Made by a program: the position numbers and the translations under genes | The notes under the pieces: generated by a model | The model's input: only the letters and a program-made list of their open reading frames with translations | What the model was told of the DNA's origin: nothing | Databases searched by the model: none | Part shown: positions 1-11,492 of the stretch, piece by piece | Position numbering within the stretch: position 1 is the stretch's first letter | Layout of the letters: the number at the start of each line of letters is the position of its first letter | Source: Zoroaster sp. YZ-2022 | Lineage: Eukaryota; Echinodermata; Asteroidea; Forcipulatida; Zoroasteridae | Direction of reading: 5' to 3' | Assembly (NCBI GenBank): GCA_029582265.1 | Contig: CM055816.1 | Location: forward strand, 29,990,366-30,054,365 | Length of the DNA: 64,000 bases

Positions 1-1339
1 ATTATTTTGAGTTTTTATTTACTGATAATAATCCTTGGTGGATTTTTTTCATTCAATGTCTCAAATGAAAGCTTATAACTTTCTTAACCCCAGAAAAATA
101 GCAATTCAACATTTAAATCTATTTTTTACCATCAAATCCTGAAATCCTGAAATTGGCCCAAATACTGAGCACTGATATATCTTTAAGAAAAGTGTATGTA
201 AAGCACTAGTTTACACAGGATATGCAAGATATGCAACCGGTATCTGTAAATCTACTGATAGACTTGTGGTGCTACTGGTTTTAGGTACTGCCTTTTCTTG
301 TGAACCCAATATGTGATATATGTGTACAAAACGAATTCTACCATTGTTGTACATACGTACCAAATATGTTCATAAACCACAATCTTTCGTTACCTTTCAG
401 GACAACCATTTCATCAACCCACCCATGAACTTTACACAAACTCTCTGATCAATTTGCAATTCTCGTTCCTGCACTCGCCCTTTATCATGGTACAATTTTG
501 TTCCTAGGCTGTCTTTTCAAAAATAATTCAGCAGGTGTTCTACCACAGTCATAGTATGTGGAGTATTCCGATACGTAATTAGAAAATTTGCCAACTTATG
601 TGTTGACAAATCACATTTCCGTGGATCAGGATCAAGAATTAGCTTGATGAGTGCTCTCTTAATTACTACTTGAACAGTACGCTCAGCAGCTCCATTTGAG
701 GCTGGGTGATACGGTGCCACACGCTTGGATTTATTTTTCCATCAGGCTTAGGTATTACTACAATGGGAGAAGCCCATTCACTACGATCTACTTTAGATAT
801 TACTGCATTATCTTGTAATCGTTTCAGTTCAAGTTCAACTTTGTCTCTCAAAGCATATGGGACAGGCCGTGCCTTATAGAAAATCGGTTTCGTTCCTTCA
901 GGAATTCTCACTGAAGCAGTGAAATCCTTGAAGGGGTTTCCATACTCTGCAAACACTGCTTTGTGTTAAGTTATTCATAGTGTATGTACACAGTTTCACT
1001 GATGAATCCTGTAGCAGCCACGCCTTCAGGTGTTTTTGGTAGACTGTGTCTGATACAATAGTCACAGACGCCCCTGTATCCAACTCCATCTGGATCGGGG
1101 TGCCTCCAACCGGAATATCCAGAAGTATGCCCAATTTTTTGATGACGACTCCTTGTGTATAAATCAAGTTCCTCCTCATCACTAACAGTAGTTGAGACAA
1201 GTTTTACTGTTTTAGGTTTCTGTTGTTGCTTTATTCTACATGCTCAGACAATGTGATCTACTTTCTTGCAGTTATAGCAAGTGGATGATTTGTGAGGGCA
1301 TTGGCTTCATGTACATTGGTAGCAAGTACTTGTTTTAGC

Positions 1340-1647
1340 CCTCCTACAAGAGTCAAAAATCAATCAAAATGTTGATATACATGTACTTGCCAAGCTATAT
1401 CTAGTGCAAAAGTCAAACACTGTCAAACCTTACGTGTAGTAAGTACATTTACACGTCAAAATGAGTCGATCGTTTTTGACCGGTAAAAGCATTGTCTGGT
1501 ATTATTGAGGGTGGTCAAAATGACAGTAAAAACCAGTCAAAAATGTCCATGTGTGCACATTTGGGTCAACAGTTAAAACAGGCAGTTGACTGGTTTTGAC
1601 CTCTTTAGCAACTTCCCACTAAAGTGCAGCAATAGTAGGAGGGTTAA
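1340..1647. mobile_element. short inverted-repeat element (CCCTCCTAC type)
   Basis: A roughly 300-bp stretch interrupts the retroelement relic. It begins with CCCTCCTAC and ends with the reverse complement GTAGGAGGG. The interior is full of GTCAAAA and TTTTGAC words. The matching element in copy B is at about 29,474-29,748. Related ends are seen at 13,441 and 21,398, so this is a dispersed non-autonomous family. No coding capacity. Confidence 0.6.
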
Positions 1648-1692
1648 ACGACTTGGATGCACCTTTGAGTGAGATCCATTTGTAGTATTATA

Positions 1693-1968
1693 TACTACTC
1701 AAAATAATTTAGGGAACACCAGAATAATCTCAGTTAAAGCAAGATCATTTATTTCAGATGAACACAATTTTTCACAGAATTGATGAGAAACAACTGCACA
1801 ATGAAACAGATGATAAAGGATGCATGTAGTGATTACACATTTCAAGACATGACTACTGAAAGAGAGAGGGGGTTGCAAATGAAAATCCCGGTTCATGGAA
1901 CATTTCAATAACGGATGTGACTACCTGATGTTAAAAATCCGGTGTTCCCTAAATTGTTTTGAGTAGTA
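1693..1968. mobile_element. MITE with ~28-bp terminal inverted repeats and TA target duplication
   Basis: The ends TACTACTCAAAA and TTTTGAGTAGTA are inverted copies, and the similarity extends about 28 bp inward at each end. TA flanks both sides, as in Tc1/mariner-type insertions. It has no transposase. The open frame across it is not coding. Copy B has the same insertion at the same place (29,817-30,092), so it was present before the duplication. Confidence 0.8.
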
Positions 1969-2783
1969 TACTTATTAGACCTAAGTTTGTTCACAGTCAC
2001 CGGCTTACTTCCCAGTGTGTCTGCAACATGACAAAAATTGATATCTTTGGCCTGTTTTATTTGCTATTCATGGCTGGAGCAATTTCTACTGCATTATCCA
2101 GTGTGAGATTTTTCTCAGCCAACAATTTCTTTTTTGGCACATTGAATTTCCCAGGCCACAAACTAGGCGATCTCTAATAGCTTCATTGAGAAAAGCCTGA
2201 AACTCTTGCAAAAGTGCTCCCAAGACGTTTCAATTCCACCAGATACGTGGCTACCGTTTCACTTTCTAGCTCATCCCGTTTGTGAAACTTGAATCATCTG
2301 CGGTTCGGGGGTGTAATGGTTCTTAAGTAGCATCAAATGACTTTTCACTTGGTTTCCCTGGTGAGACTAAATTCTTAAGCAGACCATACCCCTTTGGTCC
2401 TATGATTGTCAAGAACACGCTTTCTGCAAAGTCGTCTGCAATTGCGTTAGCAATGAAAAACTGCTCTAGTCGTTCCAGGTAGTATTCAAACTGTTCTTCT
2501 CCCTCCTGATATTCACCTATCTTGCCGATAAGCGCTGCCATCATATTTCCCTAAATGTTCCTGATACTTAGCTGTAACTATGAACACGATTCAGAATTTG
2601 TATCCTATCCTCGGCAAATATGTAACATTTTTGGGGTTCAAAGTCTATTAATTCTAGAACAAGTACTTGTATTATTAGTAAACACATGATTAACTAAATC
2701 CCAACAACAGAGGGCTCACTAGAAGTATTACAGTCTTACCAAGTTACATGTATACTACACCCATTATTTGGTTTTAGACTTAC

Positions 2784-2917
2784 CTTCCGTTTTCGGTGGG
2801 TCACCCTTTCTGAGAAGATCACTACCGACCCTAGTATTAGTAGCAGTATGATCACAATGCTAATAAAAATCCCTAATTCCCTGTATGACAGATCTGAAAT
2901 TGAAACGGGTTCACTAT
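2784..2917 (-). CDS. Ig-superfamily gene copy A, transmembrane exon
   Basis: A 134-bp minus-strand exon bounded by a TTTTTTCAG acceptor and a GGAAG|GTAAGT donor. It encodes a short extracellular stalk (DSEPVS...), about 22 hydrophobic residues (IFISIVIILLLILGSVVIF) and a basic stop-transfer stretch (THRKRK). This is the topology of a single-pass type I receptor, downstream of the Ig exons at 8.2-5.6 kb. Copy B has a 140-bp counterpart (30,945-31,084) with the same acceptor and reading phase. The cytoplasmic-tail exons should lie beyond base 1 and are not visible. A frame-consistent exon is clear; expression is not shown. Confidence 0.7.
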
Positions 2918-2929
2918 CTGAAAAAAAAC

Positions 2930-4045
2930 CCACAAAATATGCAAAGGGTCAACAAAATATATGTACAATATAGTAGCAAAAATTTGCCTATTTCATATAT
3001 TTTGTTAGCGGCGGCAAAGGGCATGCAAAAAATAATAAAAGAAAAGTTTCAGAGTTACAAAGGTGCACTGCATGTGTACAAATATACGAACAAGCTAGCT
3101 AGATGAAAGCGCACACGCGCACACTTTAAACTTTTCTGACAGCTGCCTGTACGTCTGCCGATATGTCAGACACGCCAGCATAAACAAAAGGGAACTTCAG
3201 AATTTTCAGATAAATTTTACAAAATCCAAGGGTCCGCAGCGACCATTGTGAGATTACATACAAACAGAAAACGGGCGAAAAAGGTAAGGGAAATGGTGAG
3301 AAAATGCATGATTTTATGCAACAAGTACTTATTGAATGTAATACAAGTAGGTGGCTTGAGGGCTAATGGTGTGGGTAAAGGCACACACTGCTGACAAAAA
3401 AGAGATCATCCCATACAAAAAACAGCAAAAAATAAAAAAGAAATGTACACATACTGTGTATGAACAACTAAAAATGTATAATATTAGTATCTAGTGGGAC
3501 GTACATTCATTTCAACCATACATGTATGTAGTTTGAAATACAGGAAATCAATCCACCACAAACTATACAAAATATACAAGTTGAGGGTACATGAAGACAC
3601 ATACTGCAGGCAAAAAGAAAGAGATCATCCCATCAAAAAACATCCAAAAAACAAATATTTAAGTGAACCACTTAAACATTTTTAACATTTAAAGGGAAGG
3701 CACAACATTTCAACCCTATTTCAACCCTATGTAGTTTACAGGAAATATACAGTATAATGAAAAAAACTGAAAAAAGGAAAATTTCATCACAATAGGGGCT
3801 CATCACAACCACGTTTTTGAGAAAACAATGTTTTTTAGAAAACAATTAAGAATTGTTACTATATATATGTTTCTCCTGTTTTTTTTGTTTTTTTTCATTT
3901 TACAAAAAGTTGCAGACATACATAATTTACTGTTCTCTCCTCAGATAGAATCATGTGATGATTGATACGTGTATACCAAATAAGTTCACACCAAGTAAGG
4001 TTTTAGATAATATTTTGATGATGTGGTAATAAATTGTACCTTCCC
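2930..4045. other. intron sequence without recognisable gene
   Basis: AT-rich sequence between the transmembrane exon and a MITE. It has no coding signal and only short A-rich stretches. It aligns with copy B (31,090-33,400), which has gained a local tandem duplication and a Harbinger element here. Confidence 0.6.
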
Positions 4046-4048
4046 TTC

Positions 4049-4264
4049 AAAGGGACAGTATCATCACGATCAAAGCAGACTTTCAACAGGGCATGGAATC
4101 GGTGTCCTAGTTTAAGATGAACACAGTGACTGAAAATTAATAGCTGGTTCATTTATACAGCAGCAACGGCAATATGACCTTATCATTTATGGCAGTCACT
4201 GACTTAATCTAAAAATAGCACTCTGATTCCATGCCCTGTTGATCATGACGATACTGCCCCTTTA
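4049..4264. mobile_element. dispersed fold-back MITE (AAAGGGRCAGTATCRTC family)
   Basis: The left end reads AAAGGGACAGTATCATCACG and the right end is its inverted counterpart, ending in ACTGCCCCTTTAA. The arms stay similar for about 70 bp and share GGCATGGAATC / GATTCCATGCC, so the whole 215-bp element can fold back on itself. Other copies in this window are near 6,682, 12,255 (decayed), 15,321, 20,640 (half), 21,229, 33,406 and 41,561. No ORF. Confidence 0.8.
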
Positions 4265-4374
4265 ATTGTCACAAAATACATCACCAACGATGACATAATG
4301 CTGGAAAATGTGCAAGTAAAGAAAATTTATGTAGGATTTGAGGCTTTTCACGGTGGCATTACACAACGCTAACG

Positions 4375-4553
4375 CCTCATGAATAGTTGTGAACCCATAC
4401 ACCCACATGGATATTTGTGAACCCATACACCCACATGGATAGTTGTGAACAATACACCCACATGGATAGTTGTGAACCCATACACCCACACGGATAGTTG
4501 TGAGCCCATACACCCACATGGATAGTTGTGAACCCATACACCCACATTCACGA
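4375..4553. repeat. 28-bp minisatellite, short array (copy A)
   Basis: About six tandem copies of a roughly 28-bp unit containing GAACCCATACACCCACATGG followed by ATAGTTGT. The minus-strand open frames across it are by-products of the repeat, not genes. The orthologous array in copy B (37,518-38,195) has about 24 copies. Confidence 0.9.
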
Positions 4554-4559
4554 TAATAG

Positions 4560-5576
4560 GCAATTTATTTTGTTTTGTTTTTGAAAGATGTCATGTTGTA
4601 CTTCTAAAATATAAATAACTTTCATGAAGATTGCCACTGAATTCAAAGATAACCACATCATTAAATATCCCCTACACGGTAACTTGCATTATTACCATTT
4701 TGAGGGCTGATAATTAAATTGTGCTTGGTACATGTACGGTACAATATTTTCTACTTCTTATCATTTTAGTAATTGGTCGGGAGGGTAGAAAGAAAATTTA
4801 AAACACCATTAACCTTAACCTGAAGGATTGAGGTTACAATGCTCTTTACTAAAGTGAAGAATTTTGGAGGATTGATGTTATTAGGCATACTTGCCTTTCC
4901 ATGGTACATGTACATGTACATGTACATCCATGTTTGTTGTAGTGATTGCAAGGTCAGTGCTTGGTTCAGTGGACACTGTTTATTGCTCCATGCATGCAGG
5001 GAGGGTCCCTGGCCATGTACATGTATCACAGATTAGAAACACATGTGTGCATACATGTCATGTGCTTGCTTTACTACTGAAGGATTTTGGAGGATCCAGG
5101 TTATGTGTAAGCAAATGGTACTAGGGAGTTAGGGTTAATAAAATCAATGAAAATTCAAAAATATTAAAATAACCATCTTTTGGTAACTCGCATTGCCTCA
5201 TCGGTAACTGTGAACTCACACAGCCATATGTAAGGTTACAAGCAAAAAGTTTGTTTTTGTTCTGAAAGATGTCATGTCATACTTGTAAAATATATAACTT
5301 TTAGGAATATATTATTGCCACTGAATACAAAGATAACAGCATTATTAAATATTCCGTAGTAATAATAAGATCAAAATTTTACCATATTGAAAAACAGCGA
5401 CGTTATTACGCATGTACACCGCGATGCCATTTTTTATTTGTTGGACTACCACCGACAAACTATTCAAAAGTGGGTCATGTGATCAAACTAGGCTTACAAA
5501 GATTACCGAGTGCTTTAAAAAGTCTACTGTGATCTACATTAAAAATTTATCTATAAATAATTGTAATAAAAAATAC
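4560..5576. other. intron sequence with tacatg microsatellite
   Basis: No gene is seen. A run of TACATG repeats occurs at about 4,903-4,926. The segment at 5,090-5,135 exists as a single copy here but is amplified into a 44-bp tandem array in copy B (39,786-40,185). Confidence 0.6.
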
Positions 5577-5795
5577 CTGTTGTGGCCAGCCTAGTCGTTC
5601 CTTCACTAGGTGTTGGTGTTGGTCCTGAAGTGGTCGGTGTATGGTCTTCCTTCCTGATTATCACCAGCGTGCCTCTCTGCTGGTTCCTAGTAGCTACACC
5701 AGAGCAGCTACATGTGATAACACTAACCCCAAGGTCACTGACATCAACCTCCACAGAGGCAGTTGTTGTGTACGTGTCATTGGTTCTCAGTAGCT
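5577..5795 (-). CDS. Ig-superfamily gene copy A, exon with end of second Ig domain and Pro/Thr stalk
   Basis: The exon runs from a CCATAG acceptor to an ACAG|GTATTT donor on the minus strand. It reads LLRTNDTYTTTASVEVDVSD, then a cysteine-rich strand (VITCSCSGVATRN) and a stalk rich in Thr, Ser and Pro (TPTTSGPTPTPSEGTT). The cysteines and the alternating hydrophobic pattern match the closing strands of an Ig-like domain begun in the exon at 6,043-6,300. The stalk is likely O-glycosylated. Copy B (40,640-40,843) differs by scattered substitutions and a slightly shorter stalk, and the frame is kept. Confidence 0.72.
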
Positions 5796-6042
5796 CTATG
5801 GATGAAAGTGATGAAAGAATATCAAAATGTTCTTTAAAAGGTAAAGTTGACTAATTACAGCAAAGAATTATGTAAACAAAATTTTACAGCGGATGGAGAT
5901 TTAGACTTTAAAAAAATAACTAAATATCAATTTTTTTCCCCTTCATTAATTTATTTTAAATGGAACATACAGCATCAATAATGTTGACAAATACTTCTAT
6001 TCTTACTCTCTGTAAGCATCAATTTTATGCAAATACGTGTAC

Positions 6043-6300
6043 CTGATTCATTCAAGTAGCCGTTTGAGGGTAGTATAATTCGCTCATTGTTGATTCCTAC
6101 ATCCGTCCAAGTAACCAGCTCATAACCTGTAGTACCCTCCTGTAAACTCTGCAGCTCTAGGCCGACTTGTGGATAGGCGTTATCGACTCTACAGGTGAAA
6201 TTGATCTTGGACTGGTCAGCTGGAATCGATATCTCACAAGTAGACAGTCCTGGCTTGCTGTCACAAAGTGAAATCACTGGGAACTCAACCCCGGGAGATA
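6043..6300 (-). CDS. Ig-superfamily gene copy A, start of second Ig domain
   Basis: A 258-bp exon with a CTTTGCAG acceptor and an AATCAG|GTACAC donor. The translation runs VEFPVISLCDSKPG, then INFTCRVDNAYPQVGLELQS and YELVTWTDVGINNERIILPS. It contains the first conserved Ig cysteine (FTCRV) and a tryptophan (VTWTDV), as in C2/I-type domains. Copy B has an exon of exactly the same length at 41,088-41,345 with mostly conservative changes. This suggests purifying selection or a recent duplication. The specific receptor family cannot be named. Confidence 0.75.
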
Positions 6301-7020
6301 CTGCAAAGAGCAAGAATAAGTACAGTTTACATCCGCATACAGGCCTTGAATTTCGTTCTTGAAGGGGCACAGCAATTTTCCTCTGGTAAGGGGCACTTCT
6401 ATGAGGAAAATTAAAATTTGTATTGGAACTTTGCAGAGGGCACCACAGCAAAAGCACAGGGCACCACGGCAATTGCTGTGGGTGCCGTGGGTTATTTCGA
6501 GGCATGCGCATATCATTACCGACAATTTCATGTATTATTTTATATAATTTAAAATTAACTTTTGTAGGTATCTCCCATTTGATTTGTACATTTCTTTCAA
6601 CTGAGGACATTTTTCAAACAATTACCACCAACTGAGGACCTATTGTTCCCTGTCCTAGGTTTACAATTTACACAAATGCTATTAAAGGGGCAGTATCGTC
6701 CCGATCAACAGGGCATGGAATCGGAATGCTAGTTTTAGATTAACTCAGTTGCTGTTGCATAAATGAGTTATTAATTTTCAGTCATTGTGTTAATCTTAAA
6801 CTAGGACACCGATTCCTTGCCTGTTGAAAGTCTGCACAAGTCTGCATGGCACCCAGTGACTGAAAATAGGACTCACACGGGTCTTTTTACTTTTGCTGAT
6901 GCATAAATGAGCCAGTAATATTCAGGTTGCTCTTATCGTGATGATATTGCCCCTTTAAGTATTACAGTTTATCTAGTATGGGATTTGGTTTTACCACAAA
7001 TAGATTTCTTTTGGCCATAC
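6301..7020. other. intron with fold-back MITE
   Basis: There is no coding exon. A second member of the AAAGGGGCAGTATCGTC MITE family occupies 6,682-6,958 (left end TTAAAGGGGCAGTATCGTC, right end inverted, closing in GCCCCTTTAA). Minus-strand open frames at 6,274-6,610 run past splice signals and are not considered coding beyond 6,300. Confidence 0.65.
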
Positions 7021-7218
7021 CTATCACCTCAGTGGGTGCTGATGCATCCTGGAACGGGATGTCGTACGGGACAAGTCGACAGTAATATGTCCCTGCAGAA
7101 TCATCAACAACCTGGTTGATGACAAGGTTGAGGTTCTCATCGATGTCGTATATCCCTGGATGCACTCCTCGTCCACGATTGATTGTTCCCATGTAGTTGA
7201 TTATGAGTGGGGACGTAA
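7021..7218 (-). CDS. Ig-superfamily gene copy A, V-type Ig domain second half
   Basis: A 198-bp exon with a CCCAACAG acceptor and a GATAG|GTATGG donor. It encodes LIINYMGTINRGRG, then IYDIDENLNLVINQV and the diagnostic VDDSAGTYYCRL (the D-x-G/A-x-Y-x-C motif of V-type Ig domains), followed by a short connecting strand. The first half of the domain, with the other cysteine (VVSCPAL), is in the exon at 8,044-8,214. Copy B has an exon of identical length at 41,955-42,152. Confidence 0.8.
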
Positions 7219-7224
7219 CTGTTG

Positions 7225-8040
7225 GGGGAAGGTGGGAGTTGTTCTTTTGAAATGGATCGTGTAACATTGGTAATCATTGGAGAAAAACAAAGTCTGGATG
7301 TTTTATAAAATATATTAAAATTATTTAATCACTTATAAAATCAAATGTATGAGATGGAATTAAATAAATACCACATGAATTGATTTGGGAAAGTACATAG
7401 AACAAATTACTGGTCCCATGGTGTTAATTTGTTGGACATGTATCTCCCCTCAAACCATCTTTAATATCTCATGGCTGTTGACCAATGAGTAGTGTCTGCT
7501 GGATAATGCTTAATGAATTCTAATCAAGACAGTGCATCATAGGAAATCAGCCAAATATCAATGAATCTTGGGGGGCAATTCCATAATTACTCACGTTACA
7601 TTTTTGAGGTATTGGGCTCACTCTTAATGCCATAATTTCCTTACTTATATATTTCACTCATCAGTTTTTTCACAGAAGTTGCATTATACGTAGACACAAA
7701 TAAATTAAGAAATTTAAAATACGTGTGCGGTAGAAGAGAAAAAAATGCTGGGTTTTTTTTGGGACATGCATAAATTGTTGCTTTTTCTCTTATAGCGTAC
7801 AGTACATAGGCCTATATAACTAATTTCTGAAATTACTTTTTTTGTGCTGAGTAAGGTCTGGGTATAATGCAACTACTGTGAAAAACTGATAAGTGAAATA
7901 TAAATTATGGTATTAAGAGTAGGTCCAAAACTTCAAAAATGTATTGTGAGTGAGCATGGAATTGCCCTTAGAATGTTCTGATTGTAAATGTAACATCTGA
8001 GGTTTTATTCTTGAGAAGCAATTCAGATTTAAATGAGTGT
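7225..8040. other. intron, no feature seen
   Basis: AT-rich sequence with no repeat family or coding signal that I recognise. The duplication with copy B ends inside it, near 7,365. Confidence 0.5.
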
Positions 8041-8043
8041 TAC

Positions 8044-8214
8044 CTTCAATGACACCAGGATGCCAGTAGATAGCCTCCACATCGCTTGGTGTTAGCCCAG
8101 CAGCAGATAATGCTGGACAAGAGACTACACCTTTATGTCCACGCTCTATGTACTGGGTTGTTCCTGTGAAGGATTGGTCACATGAGCAACATGTGAACAG
8201 CAACAGAAGCAGAC
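8044..8214 (-). CDS. Ig-superfamily gene copy A, signal peptide and first half of V-type Ig domain
   Basis: A 171-bp exon bounded by TTTTCAG and GAAG|GTAACA. It starts in a hydrophobic leader (GLLLLLFTCCSC), followed by SFTGTTQYIERGHKGVVSCP with the first Ig cysteine, and ends in VEAIYWHPGV with the conserved tryptophan. The initiator methionine must lie in an upstream exon, not identified. A degenerate relative is at 14,945-15,123. Copy B has no counterpart. Confidence 0.75.
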
Positions 8215-8399
8215 CTGAAAATACACAAAATATCACATTAATAAATGGTGGAATTACTCGGTGGGTATGTACATGTAACTACTGATGTCATTCTATTTCT
8301 CCGGTAAATAATCCTTTACCAGAACTGGTTACAAGGATAACGATTGATTTGATTATGTTTACCTTAACACCGACGTACATTGTAATCTATGAAGCACTG

Positions 8400-8720
8400 T
8401 GTACTAAGATCCTTTACATCGAAAATGCCCTGAAATCCGTTTTTCCATGAAATAAATAGTTCACGGCAATTTCACGATGACACAACACCGTGAAAATGCC
8501 ATGAAATACTCTTGGGATTCCTTCGCCATGAAAACGCTGTGAAAATGCCATGAACTTCCCGTGGCAGTTTTGGGGCAGCTCATTAATTCTCAAGAGCACC
8601 GTGAATTTGCTGTGAAATCACCGTGAACATTATTGCCAATATCTGAGAGGAAGAGTCACCATGAAATTGCAGTGAAATTACAGTCAACTGTTATTTCAAG
8701 GCAAAACTGATTTTCAGGTT
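8400..8720. repeat. diverged short reiterations of a GTGAAAATGCCATGAA word
   Basis: Imperfect variants of TGAAAATGCCATGAA and CCGTGAAAATGC occur about eight times over 300 bp on either strand. This looks like an old, degraded simple-repeat tract. The 61-residue open frame within it is not considered a gene. Confidence 0.5.
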
Positions 8721-9184
8721 ATTTTCAGGGTTAAGTTGTTCATAGTAAGGCACGTCGGAATGGTTTGGTCGCATAATTTTGCGCAGTTTAGCTATATCCG
8801 AAGCTCGAACCCGACTCCAGCACACATGCACACGGTGAACATGTGTTCAAGGATCCATATGCATACACAATGTACATTGTACGTATACAGTGACCATTTG
8901 TCAATTGCCCCTTGATCCTTCTGTATACCAAATATGTACAAAATATATGTATACCAAATTTAAAAACGAAAAATGTTCTAGTTCTCGTTGGTTACTGGCT
9001 GGCCCAGCGACTGCACACTGTGATGCCACGTACTGTACATGCATCATATGTGTGTGCATGCAGTGTGTGTGGGATCAAACGGGGTCAAAGCTAGGGGCCC
9101 ATGATTGGCCATATCATTTAAAATAAACCGCCCTCAAATCAACAATTCTTGCATGAGGAATTTCCATCGGGATTCAGTAAATAA

Positions 9185-9235
9185 TTGTTTTTGGCCTTAC
9201 GTTTCGAACCTAGCAGGTTCTTTCTCAAAGGCAAA
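9185..9235 (-). other. hairpin followed by GAAACGT (hammerhead-like remnant)
   Basis: On the minus strand the sequence GAACCTGCTAGGTTC forms a 6-bp stem and is directly followed by GAAACGT. A stem then GAAAC resembles the stem II and GAAA portion of hammerhead ribozymes carried by Penelope-like elements and related retroposons. The CUGANGA box is not intact here (TTTGAGA), so it is at best a relic. Confidence 0.3.
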
Positions 9236-9439
9236 ATACGTAATTTAAACTCTTGATTACAGAAGGATCAAGGCTGTCATTTGAGTTTGAATGTACGAGG
9301 TGGCAATGTGTAATCAGATCCACGACTCAGTTATTGACCTCACTGCCAGTGTAGTGTGTTGACCCTATCCAGGGATGGTACACCGTGTGTGCTGGATTTG
9401 TCAGGCCAGGGTTACCATGGTAAGTGCGCACTATGACAA

Positions 9440-9600
9440 CAGCCTTGATCAAGGCTGTATTTAGTGCTTTCCGAGTGTCTGTGAAAAAAATCCACAGGTG
9501 CCTTGGGCGAGATTTGAACCCACGACCTCCTGTTTACTAGTGCAGACATCTTACATGTACCTCTCGACCACCAAGCTTGCCCGATAACGATTGGCCAGCT
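9440..9600 (-). mobile_element. tRNA-derived SINE, family 1
   Basis: The minus strand has a tRNA-like head: GGTGGTCGAGAGG (A-box region), an anticodon-arm-like part, then GGTTCAAATCTCGCC (B box). After it comes a shared tail with CACAGACACTCGGAAAGCAC. A second copy is at 45,420-45,556. The long open frame on this strand is incidental. Confidence 0.7.
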
Positions 9601-9609
9601 AGTAATCAA

Positions 9610-10670
9610 ATCAATTGTTTATAACCCAACACAAGGAACCGGGTAAGGAACTGGGTAATGACAGTTTCAGTCTGGTAACCAGGTACATGTACCTAGATAC
9701 CCGGCACAGCCATAACATGTACATGTACATTACATTAGCCCATGTGTACATACATACATTACATTAGCCCAGGTGGATATAATGTAATGGAAAGACTGTA
9801 GATTTAAAGCTCGCGGTTAATACTTGAATGCGAAGTGAATTTTACATCGCCAAATTCGCGGCGAATGATTCGCGCAAGTTGAAATGTGTTCAAATTTTGC
9901 GAACCTTCACCGCGAATATTTGCGGTGAAGCATATTGTCGATGTCACGAAATTTCGCTTCGCATTCACTTTCGCGTGAAGTATGAAACGGCCTTAACCCT
10001 ATACATGGACATGTTATTAAAGAAAAAGAAATCAAACTCAAGGGAATATGGAATTGGGTCCAAGGGAATGTGAGAACCAAGCCTAGAGAATTAAAGATCC
10101 AGGGGAATATGGGATGGAGTGTCCAAGGAAATGTGATAACTATGCGAGGGAATTCAGCAGGTCAGTCCAGACAGTCTTCCTTAATTACCTCAGATATATT
10201 TATTTATCTCAGGCACTGGGTTCCTTAACCCATGAATGAAATGTGCACCGGCGGCAGCAGTTCAGAGACAGTGGTCTTCACCTTATAATATAAAGTAACT
10301 TCTTACGTTGTAGGGGTGACGATATTGAATTTATTTGAACAAGATTGGACACCCAAAAACCTACTTTTACATGCAATTTCTACAGGGACAATCGCTCCAA
10401 AATGAGCCGAGTTCTTCGAGACAATTTATCACTCCGACGATATTTTAACTAAAAAGAGCAATATAAATTTAATATTGGCTATATTTTTGGAATATCGTCA
10501 ATATGGCGATATTTCGATATTTTCCAAACCATAACCGATTTAGCCGATAATTTTTTTGAATATATATCGTGTTGTTACGATATTATCTTGATATCGTCCA
10601 CCCCTATATTACGTTGTCTTAAATACTAGGATCATTCAATGATTCTCAATTATTAGTCGATTACCACTTG
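9610..10670. other. no gene seen; TTCGCG-rich repeat-like stretch
   Basis: Bases 9,800-10,000 are unusually rich in CG-containing words (TTCGCG, CGCGAA) in inverted arrangement, which suggests a small decayed inverted-repeat element. The remainder has no recognisable content. Confidence 0.4.
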
Positions 10671-10679
10671 TTTAAGCCT

Positions 10680-11480
10680 CAGTCACACATTCAGGATTTT
10701 TACTGCCGTCCTTGATAGGACCATTCCCGATTAAAATTTGTCAAAAGTCTGATCAAGATCCTGTGATTCGTGGCGGGAAATTCACAAATTTGTAAAAACA
10801 TTTATTTAATCACGACAACAATCAGATATTGTTCAGGAAGCGTCCCGATTCAGCCGTTTTCAGCCGACCGTCCCCGATTCTCCCGTTCTCAATCCGAATC
10901 TGATCCGATTTGTATCTTCAGCATGGTAAAAACGACCGAATCTGTCCCGACAGCGCCCGATTCTCCGAATGCGATCCGACAGAGATCCGACAGTGACCGG
11001 ACAGTGAACCGACGCTGACGGAAGACATCCGTTAGAAAACCGTTAGTCACGTGATAGTCCGGTCCTAAAAGAATCGCGAAACGGGCGGATTCTCACTCCA
11101 AATCATGCCCGTTCATCACGACAGCGTCCCGATCCACAGGACACTGTCCAGACACCGTCCAGACAACACAGGACATTGTTACGATTTTGATCCGATACAG
11201 CAGAATCTGTCACGACATAGTCACGATTGTAATCCGACTAGACAAAATCGGCTGAGTTTCCCGAATGTTACGGGACGCACCTACTGTCGGGAGTGCTTGG
11301 CCGACCTCTCTGGACCTTTCCCGATCCGTAGGACTCTGTTACGAACGTATACGACTGCGTTCAGACAATGATAGGACATTCCAGATCATCGAGGATAGTA
11401 ATCCGACTTTTTCACTTTTCGTGTCGTAGCGCTGTCTGATCTCAAACGGGAGCCATAATCGGCACTGTGTGAACGCCGCA
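10680..11480. mobile_element. possible non-autonomous element rich in GATCCGACAG words
   Basis: An 800-bp stretch, distinctly GC-richer than its surroundings, with many reiterations of CCGATCC and CCGACAG. It begins near CAGTCACACATTC and ends near CACTGTGTGAACG, which are weakly inverted. It was not seen elsewhere in the window. The two open frames within it show only arginine/serine-rich low complexity and are not called genes. Confidence 0.4.
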
Positions 11481-11492
11481 TTACACTTGATT

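Larger units (their letters stand above)
30..2560 (-). pseudogene. decayed Ty3-type retroelement gag-pol (copy A)
   Basis: On the minus strand, pieces of a retroelement occur in the normal order. They are a gag-like segment (2,544-1,979), a CCHC zinc knuckle with CYNC then H and C (about 1,290-1,235), an aspartic protease with the ELDTGASVTIVSD active site (about 1,200-980), the N-terminal part of reverse transcriptase with WASPIVVIPKPDGKIN (956-735), and the end of an integrase (HPASNGAAERTV, 717-517). The rest of RT, RNase H and the integrase core are deleted between 735 and 717. Nonsense codons and frame changes occur throughout, and two small inverted-repeat elements sit between the gag and zinc-knuckle parts. 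No LTR was recognised. The same relic lies in copy B, so it predates the duplication. Confidence 0.85.
1..7365. repeat. segmental duplication, copy A
   Basis: Bases 1 onward match 28,144 onward almost base for base, and the match can be followed through the same Ty3 relic, MITEs, transmembrane exon, minisatellite and Ig exons to about 7,365 (matching about 42,650). The left edge lies at or before the start of this window. Copy A is the compact version: it lacks the Harbinger nest, the 38.6-39.7 kb insertion, the expanded minisatellites and the SINE found in copy B, and it has the upstream signal-peptide exon that B lacks. Confidence 0.93.

Noticed and set aside
9440..9600. Functional tRNA gene
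   Set aside because: A and B boxes are present but the cloverleaf is imperfect and the sequence repeats with a common tail at 45,420; it is a SINE head.
10770..11371. Arg/Ser-rich open frames
   Set aside because: Driven by GATCCGACAG-type reiteration, no domain and no splice context.
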